Positions 44,830 through 54,699 of a DNA stretch of 64,000 bases are shown here, one piece after another (the first letter of the stretch is position 1; the number at the start of each line of letters is the position of its first letter). Position numbers and translations under genes: made by a program. The notes below the pieces were generated by a model. That model was not told the origin of the DNA, did not search any database, and saw nothing but the letters and a program-made list of their open reading frames with translations. Location of the stretch: assembly GCA_029783825.1 (NCBI GenBank), contig JAREIK010001333.1, positions 1,380,784-1,444,783 on the forward strand, in the 5' to 3' direction. This stretch comes from Sapria himalayana (lineage: Eukaryota > Streptophyta > Magnoliopsida > Malpighiales > Rafflesiaceae).

Positions 44830-46890
44830 ATATTAGTGTCAAATACAACTACTGATAATTGTCATTGTGAAAAAAAGCAGCTAACTATGACCTCATCAAA
44901 TCTTGCTATGTCTTTGTTTCTCCTGCAATTGTTTAAGCATTTCCTCTTGCATTTTTTTGGTTTTGCTCTTGTATTTTTTCATTTTGCTTCTGAATTTTTT
45001 GGTGCGGGTCTTGCAAATCCTTAATCTGATCACGTAACAGCTTATTTCCTTCATGTACAAGCTGTAATTGATCCTCTAACTCATGGCAATGACCTGTCAT
45101 AAGTGAAGTACCGCTAAAAGAAGCAATGCTACAAAATATTGCTATTTATGAGCTAATGCCATATAGTGTTGATTTCTTAACTCCCCCTATATCTTTAACG
45201 AATATTTTATAATCATCAACTGGATGAGGTGAGGATGACCCTTCCTCTAATTGGGACATCTCTTCCCGTAGTCAGATGATATCATCCTACACTTAACAAC
45301 ACATCACATTAGATTTATAAATTCAGTAATGAAAGAATTAGCTATTAATATAATAAAATATTGTATTTTAATAAAGATGCTAACATTCTAAGCTTTGGCT
45401 TTCTCATTAATGAATGCGTCATCACTCCTTTTAGTATAATTGTGAACAAACAATCTATGGTATGCAGGCTTCTTTCCCAAACTTTGTTCCTATGAATCCA
45501 AAACAAAAAAAGTATATAATTAATGTGATCGAACAATTAAAATATTTTTGTAACAAAATTTCTTATCATAAAAACTTAACAATATGTTTGGCATGTAAAG
45601 AATCTATGATAGATCCTCCTGTATGTGCGGCAATTTCATTGGCTTGCCGATTTAGCTTGTTTTGTCATGCTCATGCAATATACTCAAGCTTATTGAATTC
45701 GTCATATAATGCCTTCCAAATATTATCAAAAACATAGGCAGGCTTCTGTTTGGCATTAATGGTTCAAATGAAACTCTTGTATCTAATAGCTATACATGTC
45801 TCTCCCACAGAATCTTGACTATGCCACTTATTTTTGGATTCCACTAAAAATATTTTTATAGATTTTCAAAAAAAAAATAGATAGTTAGTAGAAACTCATT
45901 ATATATTTTAAATATTACAATATATTTGAAAGAAATATTGCTTGAAAATCCTTATAATACAAATCCATAATGTTCTTAAGAATGTTCTTCCAAGTATACC
46001 TATCCACATGAAGTCACTGCTCGAAATTCTTAGTGATCATCCATGAGCATTTTTCATGAGGCGACAACTTATGCAGAAAATTACTTTGTTGACTTAAAAT
46101 TTTAAACAAATAAAAAAATTTTTTTTTTTGGTAATGATATTATTCATGAATAGATTGGATAATTAAATGCAATTGACTTAAAATTCTACTGAAAATGACT
46201 TGAACATATATTTTTATCCAAACCTAAATATGTTGAGGACAAGTGTTTGTGTTTAAACCTTCTTATGCTAGTCAATTGATTAAAGTAAATAATGGGATAG
46301 CTCAAGCTCTAGCAGTGTCTAAGAAAAATGATGAGAATAATGGGCTTGACTAGCTGATATAAAAAATGAAAAGAAAAAAAAAATAAGTTAACTCTTTCTG
46401 CCTAATTCTACCACATTTGATTACTTAAAACTGTGAGTATTCTAGTATATTGGTACATATCAATCAATTAAATGTTATCAATTATGATTAAATTTCCTAG
46501 ATTAATGGATAGTAATGCTTATGACATGTTAATATAATGCCTACTTCTATTTGCATTATTAGAAGAAACTTAACTTGATGAAAGTTTACTCTCTGTTGTC
46601 AATAGTGATTACCTCTCTATGGTCAGTTCTTGAAGTACCATTATTGTTGGACTCAACATTTATAGATTCAACAATAGATGCTGATGTAGAGCCAATTTAA
46701 AATTATTGTGGTGTATGTGTTGGCGGAGGAGGTGATTGTTGTACTAAAAGAATTTGTGATTTTATCATGGGAGTCATGTCTTGGTTTCTAATACATGATT
46801 TATCTCATCAATCGACTCTTTCTAATATCTACTATTATTATTACCTCTACCTTTATGATTTTTTCCTCTTCATTTATCTCTACTCATCTA
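44830..46890 (-). pseudogene. Ptta/En/Spm-like transposon protein remnant (Transposase_24 type)
   Basis: Reading the minus strand from 46890: a basic Gly/Arg-rich start (DKWRGKNHKGRGNN); near 46700 a PPPPTHTP stretch; at about 45670-45600 KQNKLNRQANEIAAHTGGS, matching the KNKANRAKQ--PHTGGSKS motif; at about 45480-45380 RLFVHNYTKRSDDAFINEKAKA, matching EIFLKTHTRKDGSFVNEKAKE; at about 45215-45150 KDIGGVKKSTLYGISSQ, matching GGKKKGRVYGLGSQ; and at 45100-44900 a coiled coil (HELEDQLQLVHEGNKLLRDQIKDLQ). The pieces are separated by introns or frameshifts. The motif order supports the Ptta family; the copy looks broken, though an intron-containing gene cannot be fully excluded. Confidence 0.7.
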
Positions 46891-46899
46891 TACATATGA

Positions 46900-47440
46900 T
46901 GATTAGTAAACCAACTACCCAAGAAGTTCACCAACAAGCATAAAGTATTAATCTACAAGCATAAAGTATTAATCTACAAGCATAAAATCACGATTATATC
47001 TTATATTGAAATATGATCACAATAGCATAAAGCATAATGGCATACAAATACTATAATCCTTCACTGATTGCTTAAAATATTATCACAATAATAAGCAATA
47101 ACAACGATGGTATACAAAATTGTAGAACTCAAACTTATTTTGTATATTAAGGTGAAACACATAAATAAAGGAATCAATCCCTCATTTACAAGTCAAAGTT
47201 AGCATTTGTAGTGGAATTTATAACAAGACATCATTATTGGTATATATATAGAAATTAAAATTAAAGGTATCGTGCAATTCATACATATTTTAATGTTTTC
47301 TACTAGTTTGGGAGGCAAAATAACTTCTCAAAAAATGTTTAGGCCAGCCACTATGTCAGTTATTTTTTAATAAAATACACTAAAAAAATTATATAGAAAT
47401 TAAGCTTATCTCAACGTCGAGCTACTATCCAATTTTCATT
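46900..47440. other. AT-rich DNA with short ACAAGCATAAAGTATTAATCT repeats
   Basis: Two and a half direct copies of a 26-bp unit around CAAGCATAAAGTATTAATCTA lie at 46934-46987. Nothing coding was recognised. Confidence 0.45.
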
Positions 47441-47444
47441 ATAA

Positions 47445-47590
47445 TCTCGTCCATATTTTGACCTCCAAATGTGATCTCAAATTTTCACTAGAATCTCACC
47501 GGAAATCTCTTCGATGAGCTCCAGAAACTATCTGAAATGAATTTGACTCAATAAATAAATTTATTGAACTACTCCAAAAATGATAATTAA
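47445..47590. repeat. Direct repeat, copy 1
   Basis: About 145 bp with TTTTGACCTCCAAATGTG, CTCACCGGAAATCTCTTCGATGAGCTCCAGAAACTATCT and GAACTACTCCAAAAATGATA. It recurs at 48008-48145. This looks like part of a dispersed retroelement or leader sequence; the family was not identified. Confidence 0.75.
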
Positions 47591-47913
47591 AACATCTAGA
47601 AACTATCTCTCATGGTAATATAGGTTGGGTGCCCATTCTATATGTAACAAGCTCATAAACACCAGTCTTAGGGATGTGAGATTCAAAACCTAGCTCTCAC
47701 CGCCAATCGGCCTCATCCCCACATAGCCATACGATACATTGCAGAAAATAAATAGAGATAATAGATCTAAAAAAGCAAAAATAAATGTTCCACATACAAA
47801 AGAAAACTAAAGAAAGCAGAAACTCACAAAAATAATGATAAAAATGAAATCAGTGGCTCAAAATACAACTAAAAAGAATATATATATATATATATATGGG
47901 GCATTTGGGCATA

Positions 47914-48007
47914 AAAAGATGTCAATGAACTAACATAGCATAGCATGTTAGCCAAGTTCGACCTGAAAAAAATGGGCCAACCTGGCCCGACCCATTTGAC
48001 ACCTCTA
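47914..48007. mobile_element. hAT-like MITE (copy D), short and degraded
   Basis: The right end CCCATTTGACACCTCTA is the family terminus, and the left end AAAAAGATGTCAATGAAC is a mutated partner. The interior has GGGCCAACCTGGCCCGACCC. It is about 94 bp, nearly the size of copy C. No target duplication is visible. It sits just beside the direct repeat at 48008. Confidence 0.6.
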
Positions 48008-48145
48008 CGTTTTGGCCTCCAAATATGCTCTTGAAGTTTTGCCAAAATCTTGCTGAAAATCTTTCCGGCAAGCTCCAGAAACCATCTAAAATAAATTTGA
48101 TTCAAAAAATGAATTTCATGAACTACTCCGAAAATTATAGTTAAT
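48008..48145. repeat. Direct repeat, copy 2
   Basis: Partner of 47445-47590: TTTTGGCCTCCAAATATG, CTTTCCGGCAAGCTCCAGAAACCATCT, GAACTACTCCGAAAATTATA. Diverged by roughly 20% by eye. Confidence 0.75.
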
Positions 48146-48149
48146 ATAC

Positions 48150-49605
48150 ATATACAAATATTTTTGGGTTTTCGAAATATTATTTGGGTTAAAAAAACTA
48201 ACTCTATGTCTAATTAATCACTCTTAATCTTTTATTGACTTTATGAATCTTGTATTTAGTTTCAATTTTGTGAGATCTGGCTCAGTCTATTATTTTCACT
48301 CAAATGCTGAATTAGAATCCCATGGAAGAAGATAAGCGAGGAGATAATTTTTATAAGAAATTAAAGAATTGCAAATTTTAATTACAAACTTCACTTGTAC
48401 TAAAAAGGAGAAGTTGAAATTCATCTCAAGATTGGACAGTGAGATGAATCTTATAACATATGATTTTTTTTCTTCTTCACCTAAAACAAATGATTTTCAT
48501 AACTGAGAAATAAACCTAGAGGGAGAAAAAAATTATGATTTTTTTCTAATTTCTCTTAAGATGGATAGAACATACTTTTTTTTATAAAAAATTAGAAATT
48601 ATACGAGGTAATTAGATTTTAACATGAGGCAAGAGAGGAAAGAGATGTCATATAAGATTTTATTTTTCAACTCATTTAATCAATCATCCATTAGTACCAA
48701 AACAAAAAGACAACTCATAAAGTTAAGTTTATTATTTGACTATAAGAGGTAATTGAGTTTGAGCATTAGAAGTATTAATTTTGGCTCTTAAAGTAGATTG
48801 AATTTCAATGAAGTAAAGAATGAGTTTAAATAACTGATACTGGTGAAACAAACATGAAATCTCTAGTTTTAAAAACTAGTAAGAGCTAAATAGTTTTGAT
48901 AATAAATAGACACAGAAAAACCCATTCTAATTTAAACGTAATGGTTATAATTGATTATTATACCTTAATCAAATATCATAATCATTGTTAAATTACCAAT
49001 CTCCCTCATGTGGTTAATATGAGTATCATACTTCTTAATACCCTCCCTGACATTCGACGCCATATCGGCACGTATAAATCTAATGAAGTTCAATGATCCC
49101 ATAATCACTAGAAATTTCTTAAAGTAGCTAGGAAAACTATTCCAAAGGTCCAAATGAAGCTCTAAAATCTCCAACATACAAGAAAGAAAGATTTTCTCTC
49201 AATCAATTATTGATGGCCCATTTGGATCTTATAAACAACCTGTGATAAAAAGCCAAATATAAATCAATTTATTATGAACCAACAATTCTCACTTTCCCAA
49301 CCTCTCCCGAAACCTAAGAATCTTTTTCCATCACATAGAAAAGTAGGTATGTTTACAAAGATAAGAAAAGTATGTCTTCAAATTAATCACATAACACCTT
49401 AATGAGATTCAGACTTGAAAGATCAATAAAAACATAGTTTGATTTTTGGTTGTCAAAGAGTGAAAGTGAGAAGAATTTTGGAAGGAAAGTGTGCCTTCAA
49501 ATTAATTATTTTAAAAATAAAGATAAAAAAAAGTATGAAGAATGTAAAATATATGGTTCAAAACAACTTAAGAAAAATAATTGGTTTTGAAGTTGAGGTA
49601 CTATC
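48150..49605. other. AT-rich DNA with one short unassigned frame
   Basis: No confident gene. A minus frame at 49177-48965 (70 residues, containing HLDLWNSFPSYFKKFLV and REGIKKYDTHIN) vaguely recalls copia gag, but the match is too weak to call. Confidence 0.4.
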
Positions 49606-49611
49606 TTAGCT

Positions 49612-49960
49612 AAGAGCATCTCTAACATGCTAGCTATTTATTCACTTTTAGCTATTTTAAGTAGTTAAACACAAAAACTCCTCTCCAACCCGCTCTCTAT
49701 TTCACTTTCTATTTTCTAGTTTACTTAAATGACTCAACAAATTTGGAGAGCCATTTGAGCTCTCTAAATTTTCTCTCCCCTTTTTTCTCTCAATCTCTCT
49801 CTCTATATATGTTTTGACTTTTTAAAAATTATTAAAAGTTAGGTATATATAAAATAGAGAGTGTGATTGTAGTATATTCTATGCTAGCTAAATTAGTGAA
49901 TTTAATATTTAAATATATTTTGAGTAGCTATTTTGTTAAGTGTGGTTGGAGATGCTCTTA
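49612..49960. mobile_element. MITE with TAAGAGCATCTCTAAC inverted termini
   Basis: About 349 bp. The left end TAAGAGCATCTCTAACATG and the right end (reverse complement) TAAGAGCATCTCCAACCAC form a terminal inverted repeat of about 15 bp. Such GAGCATCTCCAAC ends are common in plant MITEs. The interior is AT-rich with a CTCTCTCTC run near 49795. The flanking target duplication is not clear (TAA/TTA possible), so the superfamily is left open. Confidence 0.7.
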
Positions 49961-50345
49961 ATGTAAATACTATCTTAAATAATTGATTGATGTAGTACTT
50001 AAAAATAGTTAAAAATACATCAATCCAAAAGCTAATTATTTTTCTTTGACATGTTTTGAACTAATATTTATCCTTATTTATATTTTATTTACCTTTAGTT
50101 TTAAATAAATGTGATATATACTTTTCAATTTTTAAAATAATTTTTTGAGGTAAATTCCATCTCCTTTTTCTATGTTTTGTGAAAAGCTAACAAAGAAAGT
50201 AAGTATAAAAGTAAATCATTTATTCATAGAAAGAAACTCATTACTCCTTTTGTTTTGTCCCACCATACCCATTAATCTAACAATATTCTAAACAACCTAG
50301 CTATTAAAGTTGAGGAACAAATTAATTACAAAGCTCTTTTTTAAG

Positions 50346-51106
50346 AATTAGGTTGGGAGAATTATATTTTGGGGTATTTTCCCAGAAATTTTTAAGATTT
50401 AGAAACTAAAATTTTGATATTTTTAGAAAAGTCACAAAACTAAAAATAAATTAAAAATAAGTGTACCCAAATTCGTAAGTCCTAAACAATCCTCGCCCAC
50501 GCCCTCGCCCACGCCCTCGCCCTCGCCCACGCCCTCTTCTGGCCCATGCCCACGCTCTTGCCCTTGCCCCTCGCTCTCGGTCGAGCTCCAGGAGCTTGGC
50601 GTAGAGCTCCTTTTAGCTCCAAGAGCTCGACCGAGAGCTCCATCGAGCTCGTTGTCGAGCTTCAGGAGCTCGGCGTTGTTCTCAGTCGAACTCATGGTTT
50701 TTGATGACAAGCTCGATGGAGCTCTCGGTCGAGCTCCTTCAAGCTCCAGGAGCTCGACCGAGAACTCGATGACGACTCCACCAAGGAGCTCGTGGAGATG
50801 GGTAGGGGGAGAGGGGTGGGAAGAGAGGGGCAAGAGGTGAAGGAAGATGGGTGAGGGCGAGGGGCTAGAGTGAGTGAGGCGAGGGTGAGGGGCGAGGGCG
50901 AGGGGTGAGGGCGAGGGGCGAGGGCAAGGGGCGTGGGCAAAGGCGACGGGCATGGGCGTGGGTAATTTAGTACTTACGAATTTTGGTGCACTTATTTTTA
51001 ATTTATTTTTAGTTTTGTAACTTTTTTAAAAATATAAAAATTTTAGTTTCTAAATCTTAAAAATTTATAGTGAAACACTCCAAAACATAATTATCCCAAT
51101 TAGGTT
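50346..51106. mobile_element. Mutator-like element copy 2 with perfect 9-bp target duplication
   Basis: The element is 50355-51097 (743 bp). AATTAGGTT lies immediately on both sides (50346-50354 and 51098-51106), a perfect 9-bp target duplication and the Mutator signature. The inverted ends start GGGAGAATTATATTTTGGGG and, reverse-complemented, GGGATAATTATGTTTTGGAG. The arms of about 140 bp contain AAACTAAAAATAAATTAAAA, shared with copies 1 and 3. The core (50490-50960) is GC-rich with CCTCGCCC repeats, GAGCTC words and a GGGGCGAGGG array. No transposase; a non-autonomous member. Confidence 0.9.
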
Positions 51107-51109
51107 TAT

Positions 51110-52130
51110 GGGTGGACTTCACTTGAAAACAAATTCAACTATGAAATTTGATTGAGGGTGGGCCTCACTTAAACAAATTCAAGTTTATTTGAAATCATAA
51201 ATTCAACTATCCTTTTAAAGGGAAAACATGGAAGCAAATTAAGAGGGTAAAGTATCGCCTATTGTCTGTCAACTTCTCAATTATAACCAAACTTATGTTA
51301 ACATCCATATATTAATTTAGTATTTTTTTATATTTATATTTTTAAATTTCCATTTTCCAATTATTTATTTTATAATTTACCTATTCATTTGAAATTGTCA
51401 TAATTATATAATATTTTACTACCTATTGACATGGGGTGTGTTCAACTTTGCAATCCCTACTTCATACCCTATCGTCATCATTGAAGTGGTCCAAATATAC
51501 TTTGAAAAAAAGATTGTATTATTAGGAACAAGAAATAGACAAATATGATAGAAATATAAAAAAAATATTATAAAGTCTTGACCCAAGAGAATAAATTTAA
51601 TGGGTCATCATAAATTTGAAATTATATATGATAATGGAGTCATAATTTATAGGGAATGAAATGGATTTATGAATTTTTATTTATTTATTTTTATTTATAT
51701 TCACTTTTTCATATTACATTGTAGTACTATATTTTTATAAGGATTTCACTTTTTTTTCACGTAAGACAAATTGTGAATGGATTTATGATTTAAGTAAATG
51801 AATTTGAGTATATCAAATATATATTTTAAAATCTATAATGGTTTTGAATGCTAGTATAGATATTATGTTTATCTCATTATACATGGATTTTTTTTTTCAT
51901 ATTTCAATATATAGAAATAAATATAAAATATTTAGGAAAAAAAATGTCCAAAATAAAATAATATTATACTTATTTATAAACATATTTATTATTTATTATT
52001 GAAAATAAAATTTATTTCAAAAGTGTAAGTGCATGTTAATGGGGTAATATATATTTTTTTACATATATTCATTTCACATTATACTACAATATTATATTAT
52101 TCATAAAATAAAATAAATAGTTGGGATAAA
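51110..52130. other. AT-rich DNA, nothing recognised
   Basis: No coding frame or repeat boundary that I can support. Confidence 0.45.
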
Positions 52131-52189
52131 ACCTAGATTATTTTGAGGGAGAGTTATTTTGAATTTTTTAGTCTCATACTTTTGTTTTT

Positions 52190-52755
52190 GTTAAAAAATA
52201 AATAATCAGAGACACAAATTCAGTCTCAATTTCTGTTTCTATTTAGAGACAAAATTCAGATACATAATTTTTCATATCTAATTAAAGAATAATTTTATTT
52301 CGTCATTTATTAGAGATTGAAATTATTCCGTCTCTGAATTATCTGTAATTACAGATGGAATGATTTCTATCCAAAATTTAAGATGGAATCATTCTGTCTC
52401 TATTTAGAGATGGAATTCAGAGACAGATCTTTTCGTTTCTAATAAAATACAAATTGTATTCCATCTCTAATTAGAAATGAAAATTCTTTCGTCTCTATTT
52501 AAAGACGAAATAATATCTGTCTCAGATCGGTCTCAATTATGAGACAAAAATATTTACGTTTCTAAATGTCGTCTCTAAATAGAGACGAAATAATGTCCGT
52601 CTCAGATTTGAGACATATTTGAGATGGAAATCATTATGTCTCTATTTAGAGATGGAAATCATTATGTCTCTATTTAGAGATGGAATTCCCGTCTCTAATT
52701 AATCCATCTCTAATTTGTCTCTAATTCATCTCTAATTCTGATTTTTATTGTAGTG
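52190..52755 (-). mobile_element. CACTA (En/Spm-like) element end with subterminal repeats, cluster 2
   Basis: The end at 52755 reads, on the minus strand, CACTACAATAAAAATCAG, a canonical CACTA terminus. Inside it are a dozen or more copies of TTAGAGACGAAAT / TCTCTATTTAGAGATGGAAT in alternating orientation, typical subterminal protein-binding repeats. A second cluster lies at 44220-44640 and the Ptta-like protein lies between, all minus-oriented. The other terminus was not proven: candidates are 36032 (CACTATAAG), 44067 and 52082 (TACTACAATATTATATTA). The flanking 3-bp target duplications do not match for any pair. Confidence 0.7.
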
Positions 52756-52756
52756 A

Positions 52757-53134
52757 ATAGAAATCATTTAAATAAAAAGATTAAAGCATAATACTATCGG
52801 AGAGAGTTACAAAGGTTTGAACCATGTCAAATTTGTTTCATAGAATGCCTTTAGCCACCAAAATACTTGCTTTAAATCATTGGTTTGTGGAATCAAATAT
52901 GTGTGTGTGTGTGTGTGTCTGTGTGTCTATGTGTGAAAATGTTTATATGCCTATATATATATTTTTTATATTTCTATATTTATATTGATATAAAAAAATT
53001 ATGATTCTACAAACTAATGATTTGAAGTATCTGGTGGCTGAAGTTCTTTCATGAAATAATAATGTTTGGACATCGCAATATTTTTTTTTTTTGATTATCT
53101 CATGCTTTATATCTTTATTTAAATGATTTTTATT
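52757..53134. mobile_element. Fold-back MITE 1 (about 380 bp)
   Basis: The left arm holds AAATCATTTAAATAAAAAGAT, then AGCATAAT, GCCACCAAAATACTTG, AAATCATTGGTTTGTGGAATCA; the right arm reverse-complemented holds AAATCATTTAAATAAAGAT, AGCATGAG, GCCACCAGATACTTC, AAATCATTAGTTTGTAGAATCA. Arms are about 140 bp. The loop contains (TG)n at 52899-52920 and TATATA. It abuts the CACTA terminus directly. Confidence 0.8.
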
Positions 53135-53167
53135 GATTTTTTATTTTTTTTAATGTGATGTATTAAT

Positions 53168-53418
53168 TAGGTAGTTAATTTGAAAATAAATAGGAATAAG
53201 GTACTAAGAATTAATATTATATCAATTATTACACTTGAAAATTAAACTTATTATGATTGATAAACTAATTACTACAGAAGGTAGTACCTACAGTAAATTA
53301 AGGTAGCACCTATAGTAATTAATTCCTCAAATATAATAAGTTGTCAAGTGTACTGACTGATATATTATCAATTCTTAGTACCTTATTCCCATTTATTTTC
53401 AAATTAACTACTTCAAAC
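53168..53418. mobile_element. Fold-back MITE 2 (about 250 bp)
   Basis: Left: TAGTTAATTTGAAAATAAAT, GGAATAAGGTACTAAGAATT. Right, reverse-complemented: TAGTTAATTTGAAAATAAAT, GGGAATAAGGTACTAAGAATT. The inverted arms of about 100 bp differ at a few positions. The centre has GTAGTACCTACAGTAAATT and GTAGCACCTATAGTAATT, a short direct repeat. No coding capacity. Confidence 0.85.
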
Positions 53419-53419
53419 A

Positions 53420-54360
53420 TAATTCTTCATTTTTATTTTAATCTGATGGCATGTCATGATGAGGAAAATGTTGAGTTTTAAATTTTAAGTGCACCTAAAC
53501 ATAATTATTTTATTTTTTTGGTTAGCTTTTTTAAAAATTTTGAAAAAAAAAGTTTCATTTTTTAATTATTTTGTATTTAGTATATCAAACCTCCCCCCAT
53601 AATAATTATATTGCTAGTTCGAGTTTGAGATGAGAAGTCTTATTTTCTTGATAGTTTTTTTAATAATTGTCCAAACAATTGTTTTTCTTTGTTTTTCATC
53701 TTAAAAATGAAAATCATTTGTAATTTAATATTTGATCAGTTGTAATGCATAATTGTTCATTCTAATTGCTATATTTTATGCATAATAATTTTAATTGATC
53801 AATTTCTTCTCATTCTATGAAGTTGACTAATTTGATGTTAATGTTAATAATGTTTTTTGATACAATTTTAGGTAACTATGCTTTTTATTTATTTTTGAAC
53901 AATATGTACTCGAATGTCAATAAATAAAATGGTTAAAGTGAATGTAATAGTAAATTATTTATGTTTTGTCATTGAATTTTAATGTTATGGTGAAAAAATT
54001 GAGCACGTCTTAATATTTTAGTTGAAGTTGTATATTTTGCTTATTTTTAACAAAATTTACTTGAATGTGCATAGTAAAATGCTAATTTGAATGTATTATT
54101 CGCTAATTCATGTTATTTTTTTAAAACAAAAGAGATAAAATAATAATATGCACATGTGGCATTCATAGTCACTTTATTTTGCTAATGTTCTTTTAGTTAT
54201 GGATTTAAAATTTTTTTTTGAGTATTTAATATGATAATAAGTGAATAGACCTGAGGAAATAGCATTTTTGTTACATTCTTAAAGGTGATAAATTTCAAAC
54301 ATATAAAAATAGACACTCAACATATATAGATGAGCTCAATAAAGGTGTGCACATTAATGA
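53420..54360. other. AT-rich DNA, nothing recognised
   Basis: Spacer between the fold-back MITEs and the giant palindrome. Confidence 0.45.
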
Positions 54361-54699
54361 AGAAATGTCATATGATGATTTTTTTTATTTAAGCATGTAA
54401 AAGGTGGAAACTCAACATAGAAGAGATTAAAGTTTACTACATAGTGAAATTTGATTATAAAATATTTCTATAATTGGAGGATGATTTTGATATGAATGAG
54501 TTGATAAAATATAATAATAATAATATTGTGAATCATTCAAGAAATGGGTTGGATCAAATAGCTTTCATACACATTAATAATATAAACTCTTGGACAAAAT
54601 CTTTGGTCAAAGGTCATTGGAATGCTTTGAATCTGAGATATAGACAAGTTAAAAATAACTCATGATTGTGTCAGCTATATATATAGTTTTATGATTGTA

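Noticed and set aside
50432..50953. A 173-codon Pro/Ser/Glu-rich frame (minus), the longest uninterrupted frame in the window
   Set aside because: It spans the CCTCGCCC and GAGCTC repeats of the second Mutator-like copy and starts and ends within its inverted arms; no domain.
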